From Chitinophaga sp. H8 (GTDB lineage: Bacteria; Bacteroidota; Bacteroidia; Chitinophagales; Chitinophagaceae), in NCBI RefSeq assembly GCF_040567655.1, contig NZ_JBEXAC010000002.1, positions 2,566,810-2,630,809 of the forward strand: a stretch of 64,000 bases of DNA, in the 5' to 3' direction. Both the position numbers and the translations under genes were made by a program. Below the pieces are notes generated by a model. The model saw nothing but the letters and a program-made list of their open reading frames with translations, had not been told where the DNA came from and made no database searches. Shown piece by piece: positions 63,797-64,000 of this stretch (positions are counted from its first letter, which is position 1; every line of letters begins with the position of its first letter).

Positions 63797-64000
63797 ATGC
63801 CTACTATACAACAATTAGTAAGAAAAGGAAGAGAAATTATCCGGGCTAAATCCAAGTCCAGGGCATTAGATAGCTGCCCTCAGCGTCGTGGCGTTTGTAC
63901 ACGTGTGTACACTACCACGCCAAAGAAGCCTAACTCCGCATTGCGTAAAGTGGCTAAGGTGCGTTTGACCAATAAAATTGAGGTGATTGCCTATATCCCG
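63797..64000 (+). CDS. rpsL: 30S ribosomal protein S12, 5' part
   Basis: The first 68 codons: [20 protein letters not shown], then [20 protein letters not shown] and [21 protein letters not shown]12 shapes the decoding centre; the conserved [19 protein letters not shown], where the Lys in PKKPN is a streptomycin-resistance position, is unchanged. The gene runs off the window and normally heads the rpsL-rpsG-fusA operon. An AGG lies about 7 bp before the ATG (TAGGTAAAGA). Confidence 0.97.
   Translation, partial: MPTIQQLVRKGREIIRAKSKSRALDSCPQRRGVCTRVYTTTPKKPNSALRKVAKVRLTNKIEVIAYIP

Overview
The window is a chromosomal segment of a Bacteroidota bacterium, most likely a Chitinophaga-like member of the Chitinophagaceae. 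The signs are two SusC/SusD pairs, an ECF-sigma/FecR/STN-SusC relay, ROK and LytTR regulators, many Sec or lipoprotein signal peptides, hardly any Shine-Dalgarno sequences, and promoters of the Bacteroidota type TAnnTTTG. No tRNA, rRNA, CRISPR array or intact insertion sequence was found. Family names below come from reading motifs by eye; no database search was run.

Layout. 1-6.6 kb: the 3' part of a GH31 glycosidase, a sulfatase, a PAS hybrid histidine kinase and a saccharopine-dehydrogenase-like protein. 6.6-23.7 kb: a ROK regulator facing a ten-gene glycan-use operon (exported FAD oxidoreductase, SusC, SusD, GHL10-like protein, DUF5009 acetyltransferase-like protein, SSS symporter, two SGNH esterases, DUF4434 protein, AGE-type epimerase), closed by a strong terminator. 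The enzymes point to an acetylated amino-sugar or sialic-acid-like substrate, but there is no lyase and no classical exo-glycosidase. 23.7-29.3 kb: an aldo-keto reductase with a divergent AraC regulator, then a three-gene unit of cNMP-domain kinase, REC-flavoprotein and UBP-type zinc finger.

29.3-38.7 kb is the most interesting part. A LytS-like kinase and LytTR regulator lie next to a flavin monooxygenase/V4R hybrid-kinase operon, a PhcB-like methyltransferase and a serine-hydrolase lipoprotein. Three promoters here (lytS, methyltransferase, serine hydrolase) carry the same pair of 9-bp direct repeats at a 21-bp period, each starting exactly 58 bp before the same -7-like box. This gives a LytTR regulon readable from sequence alone.

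38.7-42.7 kb holds an ECF sigma pseudogene, an orphan ABC ATPase, and small DinB, SRPBCC and VOC genes. Three of these promoters share a second, different operator: two direct repeats 22 bp apart, 37-38 bp before a perfect TAAnTTTG box. 42.7-52.6 kb is mostly housekeeping: AsmA-like giant protein, MscS channel, GlpD, nitroreductase, thioesterase and RdgB. 52.8-60.7 kb is a second SusCD locus with its own ECF sigma and FecR and a phosphodiesterase-like enzyme. The window ends with ilvE, a repeat-rich scar containing an IS3-type transposase remnant and 11-bp tandem repeats, a small conserved gene, and the start of rpsL behind a textbook promoter.
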